DNA of 64,000 nt from Pseudaminobacter soli (ex Zhang et al. 2022) (GTDB taxonomy: Bacteria > Pseudomonadota > Alphaproteobacteria > Rhizobiales > Rhizobiaceae). The position numbers were made by a program, and so were the translations under genes. Position 1 is the stretch's first letter; each line of letters begins with the position of its first letter. A model generated the notes under the pieces. It was not told where the DNA came from. It ran no database searches and saw only the letters and a list, made by a program, of their open reading frames with translations. Shown piece by piece: positions 55,435-63,208 of the stretch. The DNA lies in contig NZ_JABVCF010000013.1 in the NCBI RefSeq assembly GCF_014595955.1, positions 62,676-126,675 of the forward strand. Reading direction: 5' to 3'.

Positions 55435-55463
55435 GCGAACGGATCAGAACTGGAGAAGTTCGC

Positions 55464-55793
55464 CTACTTCGGCTTGGCGACCATCGACTCGAATGGCTTA
55501 TACGCCTCCTTGGCCATATCGGCGTAGAGGCTGCTCAGCTTGGCAGACTCCGCGACAAAGCCCTCATAGGCCTTCCTGGCATAGTCGGTCTGGATCTCGA
55601 ACGCCGTTTCGAGCGACCTCGCCGCAGCGAGTTGCTCGAGGGTGGCGGCGCCAGCTTCGTACGATCGTCGGGTATAGTCGCTCGTCTCGGCGACGATCGC
55701 CTGCGCTGCCTGGGAAAGGGAGGCGAAGCTCTTCACGCTCGTGTCTACGAACTCCTTGCCGAACATGTTGGCACCATCGAACATGGGGGTCAT
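55464..55793 (-). CDS. Phasin family protein
   Basis: A 109-residue amphipathic, nearly all-helical protein with the phasin pattern (MFDGANMFGKEFVDTSVKSF, then YTRRSYEAGAATLEQLAAARSLETAFEIQ). Phasins coat polyhydroxyalkanoate granules; short members like this may instead be cytosolic stress proteins. The frame is open to 55850, but the ATG at 55793 has a strong GGAGGA. It is monocistronic with a clear terminator. Confidence 0.88.
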   Translation of the reverse strand: MTPMFDGANMFGKEFVDTSVKSFASLSQAAQAIVAETSDYTRRSYEAGAATLEQLAAARSLETAFEIQTDYARKAYEGFVAESAKLSSLYADMAKEAYKPFESMVAKPK

Positions 55794-56027
55794 GGGGGAT
55801 CCTCCCGGTGAATGGTAATCGGCTATCCGCCTATTTGATGTGCAATGCACAAACCGTCAAGTGAGCCGGCTCATTCGACGCAGGCTCTCGCCCGGGGCCA
55901 GGACCAATAAAAATTGTCTAAAGCCGCCCCGAAATCCTGAACGATCTGGTTACCATAAACCTCTTGGTAACGACGGCGCCCTTAGTGTGCACGGTCGAGG
56001 CCGGACCTTTGCCGCCTCGCCGAGTCA

Positions 56028-57404
56028 ATGAAAACTCAAAGGGTGTCAGCAGTGCGTCAGGCGACCTACGTCCGCTTCTTCCGAGCCTTCCTCGCCACCA
56101 GAACTCTCGCCGCGCTGCTCGCCCTCTCGATGAGCATGATCGCAAGTGAGGCCGCCGCAAACTCGCGCTATGCAGCGATCGTGGTTGACGCCAATACGGG
56201 CAAGGTCCTGTTCTCCGCAAACGCCGGCGCCCGGCGCTATCCGGCGTCGCTCACCAAGATGATGACGCTCTATCTCACCTTCGAGGCGCTGAAGGGTGGG
56301 CAGATCACGAAGAACACGCCCGTTCCGTTCTCGGCCCAGGCCGCGGCGCAGGCCCCGACGAAGCTCGGCGTGCGCGCCGGGGGCTCCATCACGGTCGAGA
56401 CCGCCATCTACTCGCTGATCACGCGCTCCGCCAACGATTCAGCCATGGCTTTGGCGGAACTGCTCGGCGGCTCCGAAGCGAAGTTCGCCCGCATGATGAC
56501 CGCCAAGGCCCGCGCGCTCGGCATGGAGAATACGGTGTTCCGCAACCCGCACGGGCTGCCGGATACTGGCCAGTTCACCACCGCCCGCGACATGGCGACG
56601 CTGGGTCTCGCGCTGCGCGAGCATTTCCCGGAGTACTATCCCTATTTCTCGACCCGCTCGTTCAAATACGGCAAGCAGCAGATCGCCAACCACAACCGCC
56701 TGCTCGGACGCATCAAGGGCGTCGACGGCATCAAGACCGGCTACATTCGCGCCTCGGGCTTCAACCTGGTCTCGTCGGTCGATGACGGCAACCGGCGCAT
56801 CGTGGGGGTTGTGATGGGTGGCGCCAGCGGGGCAAGCCGCGACAAGCACATGGCCGAACTGATCGCTCAGTACCTGCCGAAGGCGAGCCCGCGCAAGGGC
56901 GGGCCGCTTGTCGCCTCGGCGACCGGTCCCTCGCTCACGCAGACAGCAAAGGCGATCCTGCCGACGCATAATGTGCCGACGCCCAGCGCCCGTGACGACG
57001 AGGATCAGGATCAGGAAGTCGCGGACATCGTGGAACGCACCGAAGAAGCCGGGCCGCAGGTCGAGACAGCGACGATGCGGATCGAGCAGGCCTTCGCCGA
57101 CCCCGCCCCTCGCCCGTCCGTCGCCCTCGATCAGTTGAAGACCGCGTCCGTCGAGCCGTCGGGCTGGGTGATCCAGGTGGCGTCGTCGCCGAGCAAGGCG
57201 GAAGCCACGGCGAAGCTGGCGGCGACCACCCAGAGGGCGTCGTCCATTCTTTCGTCCGCATCCGGGTATACCGTTCCCTTCCAGAAGGACGGCGTTACCT
57301 ACCACCGGGTGCGATTTGCCGGGTTCTCGTCCAAGACGGCGGCCTGGAAGACCTGCGACCGGCTCAAGAAGAAGAACATAACCTGCTACGCCGTCCAGAA
57401 CTGA
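56028..57404 (+). CDS. D-alanyl-D-alanine carboxypeptidase with C-terminal SPOR domain
   Basis: A penicillin-binding protein of class DacA/DacF that trims pentapeptides in the periplasm. After a long signal sequence (cleavage near ASEAAA, residue 44) the three active-site motifs are SLTK (74-77), SAN (134-136) and KTG (236-238). A linker of about 100 residues leads to a SPOR domain (about 375-458; GWVIQVASSPSKAEATAKL) that binds denuded glycan at the division septum. This fusion is common in rhizobia. Ribosome site weak. Convergent with the J-protein gene after 42 bp. Confidence 0.93.
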   Translation: MKTQRVSAVRQATYVRFFRAFLATRTLAALLALSMSMIASEAAANSRYAAIVVDANTGKVLFSANAGARRYPASLTKMMTLYLTFEALKGGQITKNTPVPFSAQAAAQAPTKLGVRAGGSITVETAIYSLITRSANDSAMALAELLGGSEAKFARMMTAKARALGMENTVFRNPHGLPDTGQFTTARDMATLGLALREHFPEYYPYFSTRSFKYGKQQIANHNRLLGRIKGVDGIKTGYIRASGFNLVSSVDDGNRRIVGVVMGGASGASRDKHMAELIAQYLPKASPRKGGPLVASATGPSLTQTAKAILPTHNVPTPSARDDEDQDQEVADIVERTEEAGPQVETATMRIEQAFADPAPRPSVALDQLKTASVEPSGWVIQVASSPSKAEATAKLAATTQRASSILSSASGYTVPFQKDGVTYHRVRFAGFSSKTAAWKTCDRLKKKNITCYAVQN

Positions 57405-57446
57405 GCGGCTTCAGCGCATTCCGACTGTGTGCCTCGTATCGGGAGA

Positions 57447-58145
57447 TCAGTGGTGTTTGGCGAGAAGGACGTCCTTGGCTTCGTTGATCCGCGCGGCGAG
57501 GAAAGAGGTTCCACCGAGGTCGGGGTGCAGGCGCTGCATCAGGCGGCGATGCGCCTGGCGGATATCCGCAGGGGTGGCCCCCGCTTCAAGACCAAGGATC
57601 TTGTAGGCCTCCTGCTGAGTCATGGCGCCCGTGCTTGGCGCAACTCGCTTCCCTTTGCGATGACCAGGCTTCGCGTGGTCACGCCAGATGGGAAAACGGC
57701 CGTCAAGATACGTCTCAAGTAGCTGGCGGCTTTCCGCATCGTGGCGTAGGTCCTCATGGACCTCGCGGAGTTCACGCAAGCTCATGGTGCCAAGCACGCG
57801 CTGTTCATGCCGCCCGGCAAGAACAAGGCCTTCCAGAGCGCCGGTTTCATGGTCCAGTTCCATCTCCAGCGCAGCGGTGCGGACGTTGGAACGCTTGCCC
57901 GGCGACTTCGGTCCGGCGGCGGAATGAAGGCGCGAAGCACCGTACCAGCCCAGTGCGGCCGACAGCAGAAGACCGCCCAGCCCCGCCCGGCCGACCAGCA
58001 ACATTGCAAGCCCAGCCGCACCCAAGAGCATGGGACCGGCGAAGCGCAGGCTGCGCGCGAGCTTGGCCGGATCCGTCTTCACGAACACGACCATCAGCAA
58101 GGCAAGGCCGATGACAAGGCCGAGGCCGCCCATCACGTAGGTCAT
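57447..58145 (-). CDS. Membrane-anchored J-domain protein (TIM14-like)
   Basis: About 232 residues. Two N-terminal membrane helices (VMGGLGLVIGLALLMVVFV and a second near 35-70) are followed by a cytosolic region and a C-terminal J domain: [38 protein letters not shown] with the HPD motif intact. The order (membrane part first, J domain last) is like mitochondrial TIM14/Pam18 and alphaproteobacterial homologues; it should stimulate DnaK at the membrane. The frame is open to 58325; I start at the ATG at 58145. The 288-bp gap upstream of it holds no gene I can support. Confidence 0.87.
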   Translation of the reverse strand: MTYVMGGLGLVIGLALLMVVFVKTDPAKLARSLRFAGPMLLGAAGLAMLLVGRAGLGGLLLSAALGWYGASRLHSAAGPKSPGKRSNVRTAALEMELDHETGALEGLVLAGRHEQRVLGTMSLRELREVHEDLRHDAESRQLLETYLDGRFPIWRDHAKPGHRKGKRVAPSTGAMTQQEAYKILGLEAGATPADIRQAHRRLMQRLHPDLGGTSFLAARINEAKDVLLAKHH

Positions 58146-58433
58146 GGCGGCGCACCGCCCGGCACGTTCTCGATCAAAGGCGTGTCCTCCGGAAGATGGA
58201 GTGCGGGAGAAGCCGGCTGCGCATTGCGTCGGACTCCCGAGAAATCGGGCGCTCGACCGGCACTGCCGCAGCGGTATCCTCCCTGGACATGAGAACAAGA
58301 TGTGTCGGCAAAAAGGCGGATGCAAGGGTTCCCATGGTGGCGTCGGGAAGTCGCACCGCCCCTCACCTGCCGTGGCCCGTGGCTTCTATACGCAGAGACC
58401 CAATCTGGGCCGTCTAGCGATGGCGATGCCGGT

Positions 58434-58871
58434 CTAGAGGAGCCCGAGTTCCGCCAGTTCCTGCCTGAGTTGCGGCGGCATCTCGAGCAGCGCCGCGCCG
58501 GCCCGCCCAAGATCCGCCGGTGCATCGGCTGGGGTGAGGTAGCGCCAGCCCTGGAAGGCCCTGCGCGGCTGCCACTCAGTGCGGATCACAGTCGGGTCAA
58601 GGATCATATGGCAGCGACCTATGCCCTCGCCATCGGTGAAGGGCCGGATGTCGAGAATGCGCTGGCGGCACTGCACCTGCGCCTTGATGACCCAGTAGAG
58701 TGAGCCTCCATCAAGGATCTCCGCCGAGCGGGTGGGCACCATGCGGGTGGTGTGAAACTGTTCGGCAGGCTCGCCGGCGCGGCGACGCTCATCGAGACGG
58801 AAGGCGATCCACTCTTCCAGATCCTCGACGCTGTCGCAGCCGACGCAGAGCTTTATGAGATTGAGCGGCAT
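58434..58871 (-). CDS. DUF1489 family protein
   Basis: A 145-residue soluble protein starting MPLNLIKLCVGCDSVEDLEEW, the DUF1489 opening, with TTRMVPTRSAEIL and GGSLYWVIKAQVQCRQRIL. The family is conserved across alphaproteobacteria and has no known function. No metal or nucleotide motif is evident apart from two or three cysteines. The frame is open to 58907; I choose the ATG at 58871. It is divergent from the dodecin gene. Confidence 0.88.
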   Translation of the reverse strand: MPLNLIKLCVGCDSVEDLEEWIAFRLDERRRAGEPAEQFHTTRMVPTRSAEILDGGSLYWVIKAQVQCRQRILDIRPFTDGEGIGRCHMILDPTVIRTEWQPRRAFQGWRYLTPADAPADLGRAGAALLEMPPQLRQELAELGLL

Positions 58872-59104
58872 CGGGCGAAGGTTTAGCGCGCCCATCGGCA
58901 CGGTCAACGGCAGAGGCGGTTCTCCACAGGACGAGGAGCGGGATCCGCTTCAATTGTCCGTGGTCTAGGTCTCCAGCCTTCCTGGCCCGCATCGCGCCCA
59001 TTTCGGCCTTGTTCGGAAGAGATCAACTTTCCAAAATACCGGAAACAAAGGGGCCGCCGTGCGTTCGGACCAGCGCGCCATGGCGCAAGAGGCAGGAGGA
59101 ATCC

Positions 59105-59308
59105 ATGACAGTTGCCAAGAACACCGAGATCACCGCCTCGGGTCCGACCATCGAGGAGGCGATTGCGCACGGCGTCGAGCGTGCCTCGGCCACGCTGAAG
59201 AACGTGCGGCAAGTCTGGGTGAAGGAAATCGTCGGCAAGGTCGACGGCGGAAAGGTGTCGGAATTCCGCGTCGACATGAAAGTCACCTTCGTGCTCGACG
59301 AGGCTTGA
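59105..59308 (+). CDS. Dodecin (flavin-storage protein)
   Basis: A 67-residue dodecin: VAKNTEITASGPTIEEAIAHG, ASATLKNVRQVWVKEI and ending FVLDEA. Dodecins form hollow dodecamers that bind riboflavin, lumichrome or FMN. The conserved Trp in QVWVKE stacks on the flavin, supporting binding. AGGAGG lies just upstream of the ATG at 59105. Its stop is only three bases before the end of the convergent sdaA gene, so transcripts overlap. Confidence 0.93.
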   Translation: MTVAKNTEITASGPTIEEAIAHGVERASATLKNVRQVWVKEIVGKVDGGKVSEFRVDMKVTFVLDEA

Positions 59309-59311
59309 GGC

Positions 59312-60709
59312 TCAGCACTCCACCACGTTAACGGCGAGACCGCCGAGGCTGGTCTCCTTGTAGCGCTCGTTCATGTCGAGGCCGGTCTGGCGCATCGTCT
59401 CGATCGCGGCGTCCAGCGGCACGAAATGCGTGCCGTCGCCCTTGACCGCCAGCGAGGCGGCGGTGACCGCCTTGACGGCGCCCAGCGCGTTACGCTCGAT
59501 GCAGGGCACCTGGACCAGGCCGCCGACAGGATCGCAGGTCATGCCGAGATGATGCTCGAGCGCGATCTCGGCGGCGTTCTCGACTTGTGCCGGGGTGCCG
59601 CCCATGACGGCAGCCAGGCCGGCAGCGGCCATAGCGGATGCGGAGCCCACCTCCCCCTGGCAGCCGACCTCGGCGCCCGAGATCGACGCATTGGTCTTGA
59701 TGATGCCGCCGACCGCGGCCGCAGTCAGTAGGAAGTCGCGGATGCTCGGCTGGTCCGCTTCTGGGTGGAAGTGCAGCCAGTAGCGCATGACGGCCGGAAC
59801 CACGCCGGCGGCACCGTTGGTGGGGGCCGTGACGACGCGGCCGCCCGCGGCATTCTCCTCGTTGACCGCCATGGCATAGACGGACAGCCAGTCATTGGCG
59901 AGAAGCGGGTTGGGACGGTTCTGCCGCCACTCCTCATCGAGCTTCTGGTGCAGCATCTTGGCGCGGCGGCGCACTTTCAGGCCGCCCGGCATGATGCCCT
60001 CCTGGCTGAGCCCGCGCTCGATGCAGCCGCGCATCGCGGCCCAGATCGCGTCCAGGCCGGCGTCCAGTTCGGCGCGCGACATCTGCGTCTCCTCGTTGGC
60101 GCGCTTCATCTCGGCGATCGACAGCCCGCTCTTGGCCGCCATCGCGAGCATCTCTTCGGCCTTGGCGAAGGGGAAGGGCACTGTCGCGCCGGGTTTCCTG
60201 GCCGCGCCCTTCGAGCGCTGCAACTCCTCCTCGGAAACGACGAAGCCGCCGCCGACCGAGTAATAGACCCGGCGCAAGATTAGATGATCGTCGACGTCAT
60301 AGGCATAGAAGGTCATGCCGTTGGCATGCCCCGGCAGGGGCGTCTTGCGGTCGAGCACGAGGTTCTTGTCGGGATCGAACAGATAACCGGGGTGGCCGGG
60401 CGGGGTGACCCGCTTTGCCGCCCTGATCGCCTCGATCTGAGCGTCGGCCTTGTCGGGGTCAACGGTAGTCGGGATCTCGCCGGCCAGGCCGAGGATGACC
60501 GCCCTGTCCGAGCCATGGCCGATGCCGGTATAGGCGAGCGAGCCATGAAGGCTGGCGCCGACGCGACCTACCTTCGTTCCGGCCGGGCGGGGCCAGTCGT
60601 TGCCGGCAAGCTCGTCCAGGAAGCGGCGGGCAGCTGTCATCGGCCCCATCGTGTGGGAACTCGAAGGCCCGATGCCGATCTTGAAGAGGTCGAAAACCGA
60701 GAGAAACAC
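59312..60709 (-). CDS. sdaA: L-serine ammonia-lyase (iron-sulfur)
   Basis: SdaA deaminates serine to pyruvate with a [4Fe-4S] cluster. The 465-residue single-chain enzyme has [16 protein letters not shown] near the start, and cysteines in [38 protein letters not shown] that bind the cluster. I use GTG at 60709, with GGAG six bases upstream; TTG just before it is possible. Pyruvate feeds the dehydrogenase at the other end of the window. Confidence 0.95.
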   Translation of the reverse strand: MFLSVFDLFKIGIGPSSSHTMGPMTAARRFLDELAGNDWPRPAGTKVGRVGASLHGSLAYTGIGHGSDRAVILGLAGEIPTTVDPDKADAQIEAIRAAKRVTPPGHPGYLFDPDKNLVLDRKTPLPGHANGMTFYAYDVDDHLILRRVYYSVGGGFVVSEEELQRSKGAARKPGATVPFPFAKAEEMLAMAAKSGLSIAEMKRANEETQMSRAELDAGLDAIWAAMRGCIERGLSQEGIMPGGLKVRRRAKMLHQKLDEEWRQNRPNPLLANDWLSVYAMAVNEENAAGGRVVTAPTNGAAGVVPAVMRYWLHFHPEADQPSIRDFLLTAAAVGGIIKTNASISGAEVGCQGEVGSASAMAAAGLAAVMGGTPAQVENAAEIALEHHLGMTCDPVGGLVQVPCIERNALGAVKAVTAASLAVKGDGTHFVPLDAAIETMRQTGLDMNERYKETSLGGLAVNVVEC

Positions 60710-60842
60710 CAAACGCTCCTACCCTGACGCGACGCCCTTAGACCACGAGTCGCGACTGCCTCTCATCATATCGGCATTTCAGGGTGCTGCCGCTAGACCG
60801 GCCGCGAAGTCGGCTCTTCCGGGCGCGACATGCTGACAAAGC

Positions 60843-60868
60843 AAAAGGCGCGGTCGCCCGCGCCTTTT
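60843..60868 (-). terminator. Terminator after the 42-residue membrane protein
   Basis: AAAAGGCGCG (60843-60852) and CGCGCCTTTT (60859-60868), loop GTCGCC, form a perfect 10-bp stem with an A/T end, so TTTTGCTTTG follows on the minus strand. It lies 25 bp beyond the stop at 60893. Confidence 0.85.
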
Positions 60869-60892
60869 ACGATTGCCCTACCGTGGCCCGGA

Positions 60893-61021
60893 TCAGCCTG
60901 CGACAAGAACCGCGGCGGTCTCCCCGCCGCCAATCAGCCAGGTCAGAAGGAGAATGCCTGCGAAGCCGAGAACTGCCTTGGCGGTTACGCCCCAGCAGGA
61001 CTTCTGAATTGGTTCGTCCAT
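60893..61021 (-). CDS. Small single-helix membrane protein, 42 residues
   Basis: The frame encodes a short peptide with a polar start (MDEPIQKSCWGVT) and one strong transmembrane helix (AVLGFAGILLLTWLIGG), ending ETAAVLVAG. I do not recognise a named family. It could be dismissed by length, but it has AGGGTGA at the right distance from the ATG at 61021 and ends 25 bp before a textbook terminator on the same strand that serves no other gene. The longer upstream open frame (to 61399) has shadow-like composition and overlaps the divergent DUF599 gene. Confidence 0.6.
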   Translation of the reverse strand: MDEPIQKSCWGVTAKAVLGFAGILLLTWLIGGGETAAVLVAG

Positions 61022-61324
61022 GATCACCCTGTGAATACGGATCCGGAGCGCTGTTCGCGCTGTTGCAGCCGGATCACGGTGAGGCGATGAATATGCCGCC
61101 GGGTGCGCCTTGGCAACGACGAAAGTGGCAACAAAGTGGCAGACGCCCCGCGCACCTTTGCCGTGATCGGAGAGAACTTCCACTAAACCAATGGGTTCTA
61201 TGGAGTTCTGCATAAATTGATTCTTAGCTGGTGAGGCGGCTTTGTGTCGGCTCCTCGCTCGCTGCCGAAAACAGGCTGATGCTGCACATTTGCTACACGC
61301 CGGGTCGACGCTAGGCTTTCGACG
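61022..61324. promoter_or_regulatory. Divergent intergenic region
   Basis: These 303 bp separate the 42-residue membrane protein and the DUF599 gene, which point away from each other, and must hold both promoters. The stretch near 61190-61230 is AT-rich (TGCATAAATTGATTC). No gene or clear repeat is seen. Confidence 0.45.
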
Positions 61325-62044
61325 ATGCTCGATTCGCTGATTCTTTCGCCGACGGACTTCGCCGCGCTCGCCTACTTCCTGGCCGCCTGGCTGGTGCACG
61401 GGCTTGCCGCATCGGGCCGGCTGGTGAGCCGCGTGTCGCTCAGCCAGGCGATGAACGCCCAGCGCGCCGCCTGGATGCGCGGCATGGCAAGGCGGGAACT
61501 ACGCATGATCGACACAGGGATCATGGTCGGCCTGCAGCAGGGCACCGCCTTCTTTGCCTCAAGTTCTCTGATTGCACTCGGCGGCTGCTTCGCGCTGCTG
61601 AATGCGTCGGCCCAGGTGGCGCAGATCGTGGCCGACATGCCCTATGCAGGGCCGTATTCGCGACAGGCCTACGAGATCAAGGTGTTCGGCCTAATCGCCA
61701 TCCTCGCCTACTCTTTCTTCAAGTTCGGCTGGTCGTACCGCCTGTTCAATTACTGCTCGATCCTGATCGGCGCGGTCCCGATGGCCAGCGACCCGGGCTA
61801 CGAGCCGAAGGAAATTTGGGCGGCGGCCGACCGCGCTGCGCGCATGAACATGCTGGCAGGATCGCACTTCAATTCCGGGCTGCGCGGCATCTTCTTCTCG
61901 ATCGGCTATCTCGGCTGGTTCATCAACCCGCTGGTGTTTGCGCTCACCACATCCCTGCTTCTGGCGGTGCTGGTGCGTCGCCAGTTCTTCTCGGAGGCGA
62001 GGCTGGTGGCGCTGAGTGAGGGGAGTAGGGGAATAGGGGACTAG
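61325..62044 (+). CDS. DUF599 family membrane protein
   Basis: A 239-residue inner-membrane protein with four or so helices (FAALAYFLAAWLVHGL, ASSSLIALGGCFALL, FGLIAILAYSFFKFGWSY and a last pair near 195-225). The FFKFGWSYRLFNY stretch is characteristic of DUF599. Function unknown. The ATG has an AGG nine bases upstream. The last residues (EGSRGIGD) and the TAG stop are encoded by the beginning of a dispersed repeat, so the C-terminus is probably strain-variable. Confidence 0.88.
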   Translation: MLDSLILSPTDFAALAYFLAAWLVHGLAASGRLVSRVSLSQAMNAQRAAWMRGMARRELRMIDTGIMVGLQQGTAFFASSSLIALGGCFALLNASAQVAQIVADMPYAGPYSRQAYEIKVFGLIAILAYSFFKFGWSYRLFNYCSILIGAVPMASDPGYEPKEIWAAADRAARMNMLAGSHFNSGLRGIFFSIGYLGWFINPLVFALTTSLLLAVLVRRQFFSEARLVALSEGSRGIGD

Positions 62045-62161
62045 GCAGTCGGCAGTCGGCAGTCGGCAGTCGGCAGTCGGCAGGGCGAGCTTGCGCTCGG
62101 CCGAACTCAATGACTTATTCCTTCATTTCCCGACTGCCGACTTCCTATTGCCCCCTACTCC
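62021..62161. repeat. Large imperfect inverted repeat with ggcagtc tandem array at convergent gene ends
   Basis: The left arm (62021-62052, GGAGTAGGGG then TAGGCAGTCGG) pairs imperfectly with the right arm (62130-62161). Inside the left part the 7-mer GGCAGTC is repeated five times in tandem (62044-62078) plus five more bases. Both flanking genes stop inside the element: DUF599 with TAG at 62042-62044 and the YdcF gene with TAG at 62157-62155. Same family as 37405-37456. Confidence 0.8.
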
Positions 62162-62943
62162 GGAAACGGCGTCTCAATCCGCCCTGAGATCCAGTAGGCA
62201 AACAGCCCGATCCATTCGCGGATCGCCAGCGTGGTCGCCTGGAGGGAGTCGATCGCGTTGTCGCCGAAGAAGAGGCTTTCGCGGCCCGTCGTGCGGTAGT
62301 CGACCGGCCAGGGCACCACGTCAAAGCCGGCCTTGCGGAAGAGGGCCATCGACCGGGGCATGTGGAAGGCCGAGGTGACGAGAAGCCATGTCTGGCCCGG
62401 ATCCGGCGAGACCATCCTCTTGGAGAACAGGGCGTTCTCGTAAGTGTTGCGCGACTCGTTCTCCAGGACCAGCCGGCTCTGGTCGACACCCAGCGCCGTC
62501 AGCAGGCGCAGCGCTGTAGCGGCGTCGCCCTCACCTTCCAGCAGCAGCGAGCCGGATCCGCCACTGACCACGACACGCGCCTGCGGGTAGCGCCGCGCCA
62601 GCACGGCAGTCTCGATGAACCGGTCGCCGGCGGCATTCAGTTCGTAACCGCCGCGCACGAGGTTGATCGCACCTTCCAGCCCGCCGCCGAGCACGACGAT
62701 GCCGTCGACCTTCTCCGGCGCGGGATCCGGCCTGGAGATACGATCCTCCAGCGGCTCAAGGAGGCTCTGACCGAGCGATGTCCACGTCGCCGAGCCGAGA
62801 ATGAGGAAGGCGGCCGCCATGGTGGCGATGGTCAGCCGTTTGCGGCGCAACGCTGCAGCGACCAGCCCGGCTAGGAGCAGGAAGATGGAGAGGTTCAGCG
62901 GCTGGATGAAGAACCAGAAGATTTTTGACACGTAGAAGAACAT
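62155..62943 (-). CDS. YdcF/ElyC family (DUF218) membrane protein
   Basis: The 262-residue protein has two N-terminal membrane helices (about 5-60), then the DUF218 domain with DGIVVLGGGLEG, VVVSGGSGS, LENESRNTYENA and VTSAFHMPRSMALF, the family hallmarks. E. coli ElyC affects envelope polymer synthesis; the exact reaction of the family is not known. It converges on DUF599 and ends within a repeat. The ATG at 62943 has a poor ribosome site. Confidence 0.9.
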   Translation of the reverse strand: MFFYVSKIFWFFIQPLNLSIFLLLAGLVAAALRRKRLTIATMAAAFLILGSATWTSLGQSLLEPLEDRISRPDPAPEKVDGIVVLGGGLEGAINLVRGGYELNAAGDRFIETAVLARRYPQARVVVSGGSGSLLLEGEGDAATALRLLTALGVDQSRLVLENESRNTYENALFSKRMVSPDPGQTWLLVTSAFHMPRSMALFRKAGFDVVPWPVDYRTTGRESLFFGDNAIDSLQATTLAIREWIGLFAYWISGRIETPFPE

Positions 62944-63049
62944 GCGGGTCCGCGCCTTGAGCCAAGGCTAAGGTGTGTAGCAGATTCCCGGCCTGTTAAA
63001 CCGCTTGGCGGCAAGCCACCTTGGAGTGTCGAGTGCGGCGCTCGCCACT

Positions 63050-63185
63050 CCCTCCCCCTTGTGAGGAGGGATAGAGGGTGGCGGTAAATTGCGGACCTAG
63101 TGGTGATGAATAACGGCGGGAAGACGCGTTTCGAGAAACCCTCGAAGACCTTCACCCTGTATCCCTCCCCACAAGGGGCAGGGGG
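63050..63185. repeat. Long palindromic element between gatA and the YdcF gene
   Basis: The left arm (63050-63079; CCCTCCCCCTTGTGAGGAGG) and right arm (63154-63185; ATCCCTCCCCACAAGGGG) are imperfect inverted repeats separated by about 75 bp, and would fold into a long stem-loop. It fills most of the 265-bp gap after gatA. The CCCTCCCCC end matches the palindrome at 17119. Non-coding. Confidence 0.7.
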
Positions 63186-63208
63186 TCGCCAGCGCCGCGC
63201 TCTAGTTT

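Noticed and set aside
58146-58433. Gene in the gap between the J-protein and DUF1489 genes
   Set aside because: Frames here are short, Arg/Pro/Ser-rich and lack ribosome sites; I see nothing to support a gene.
60893-61399. Full 168-codon minus-strand frame ending in the small membrane protein
   Set aside because: The N-terminal 126 codons have shadow-like composition and overlap the DUF599 coding start; only the last 42 codons look like a protein.
62044-62083. Possible CRISPR array
   Set aside because: The repeats are only 7 bp and directly adjacent, with no spacers; it is a simple tandem repeat.
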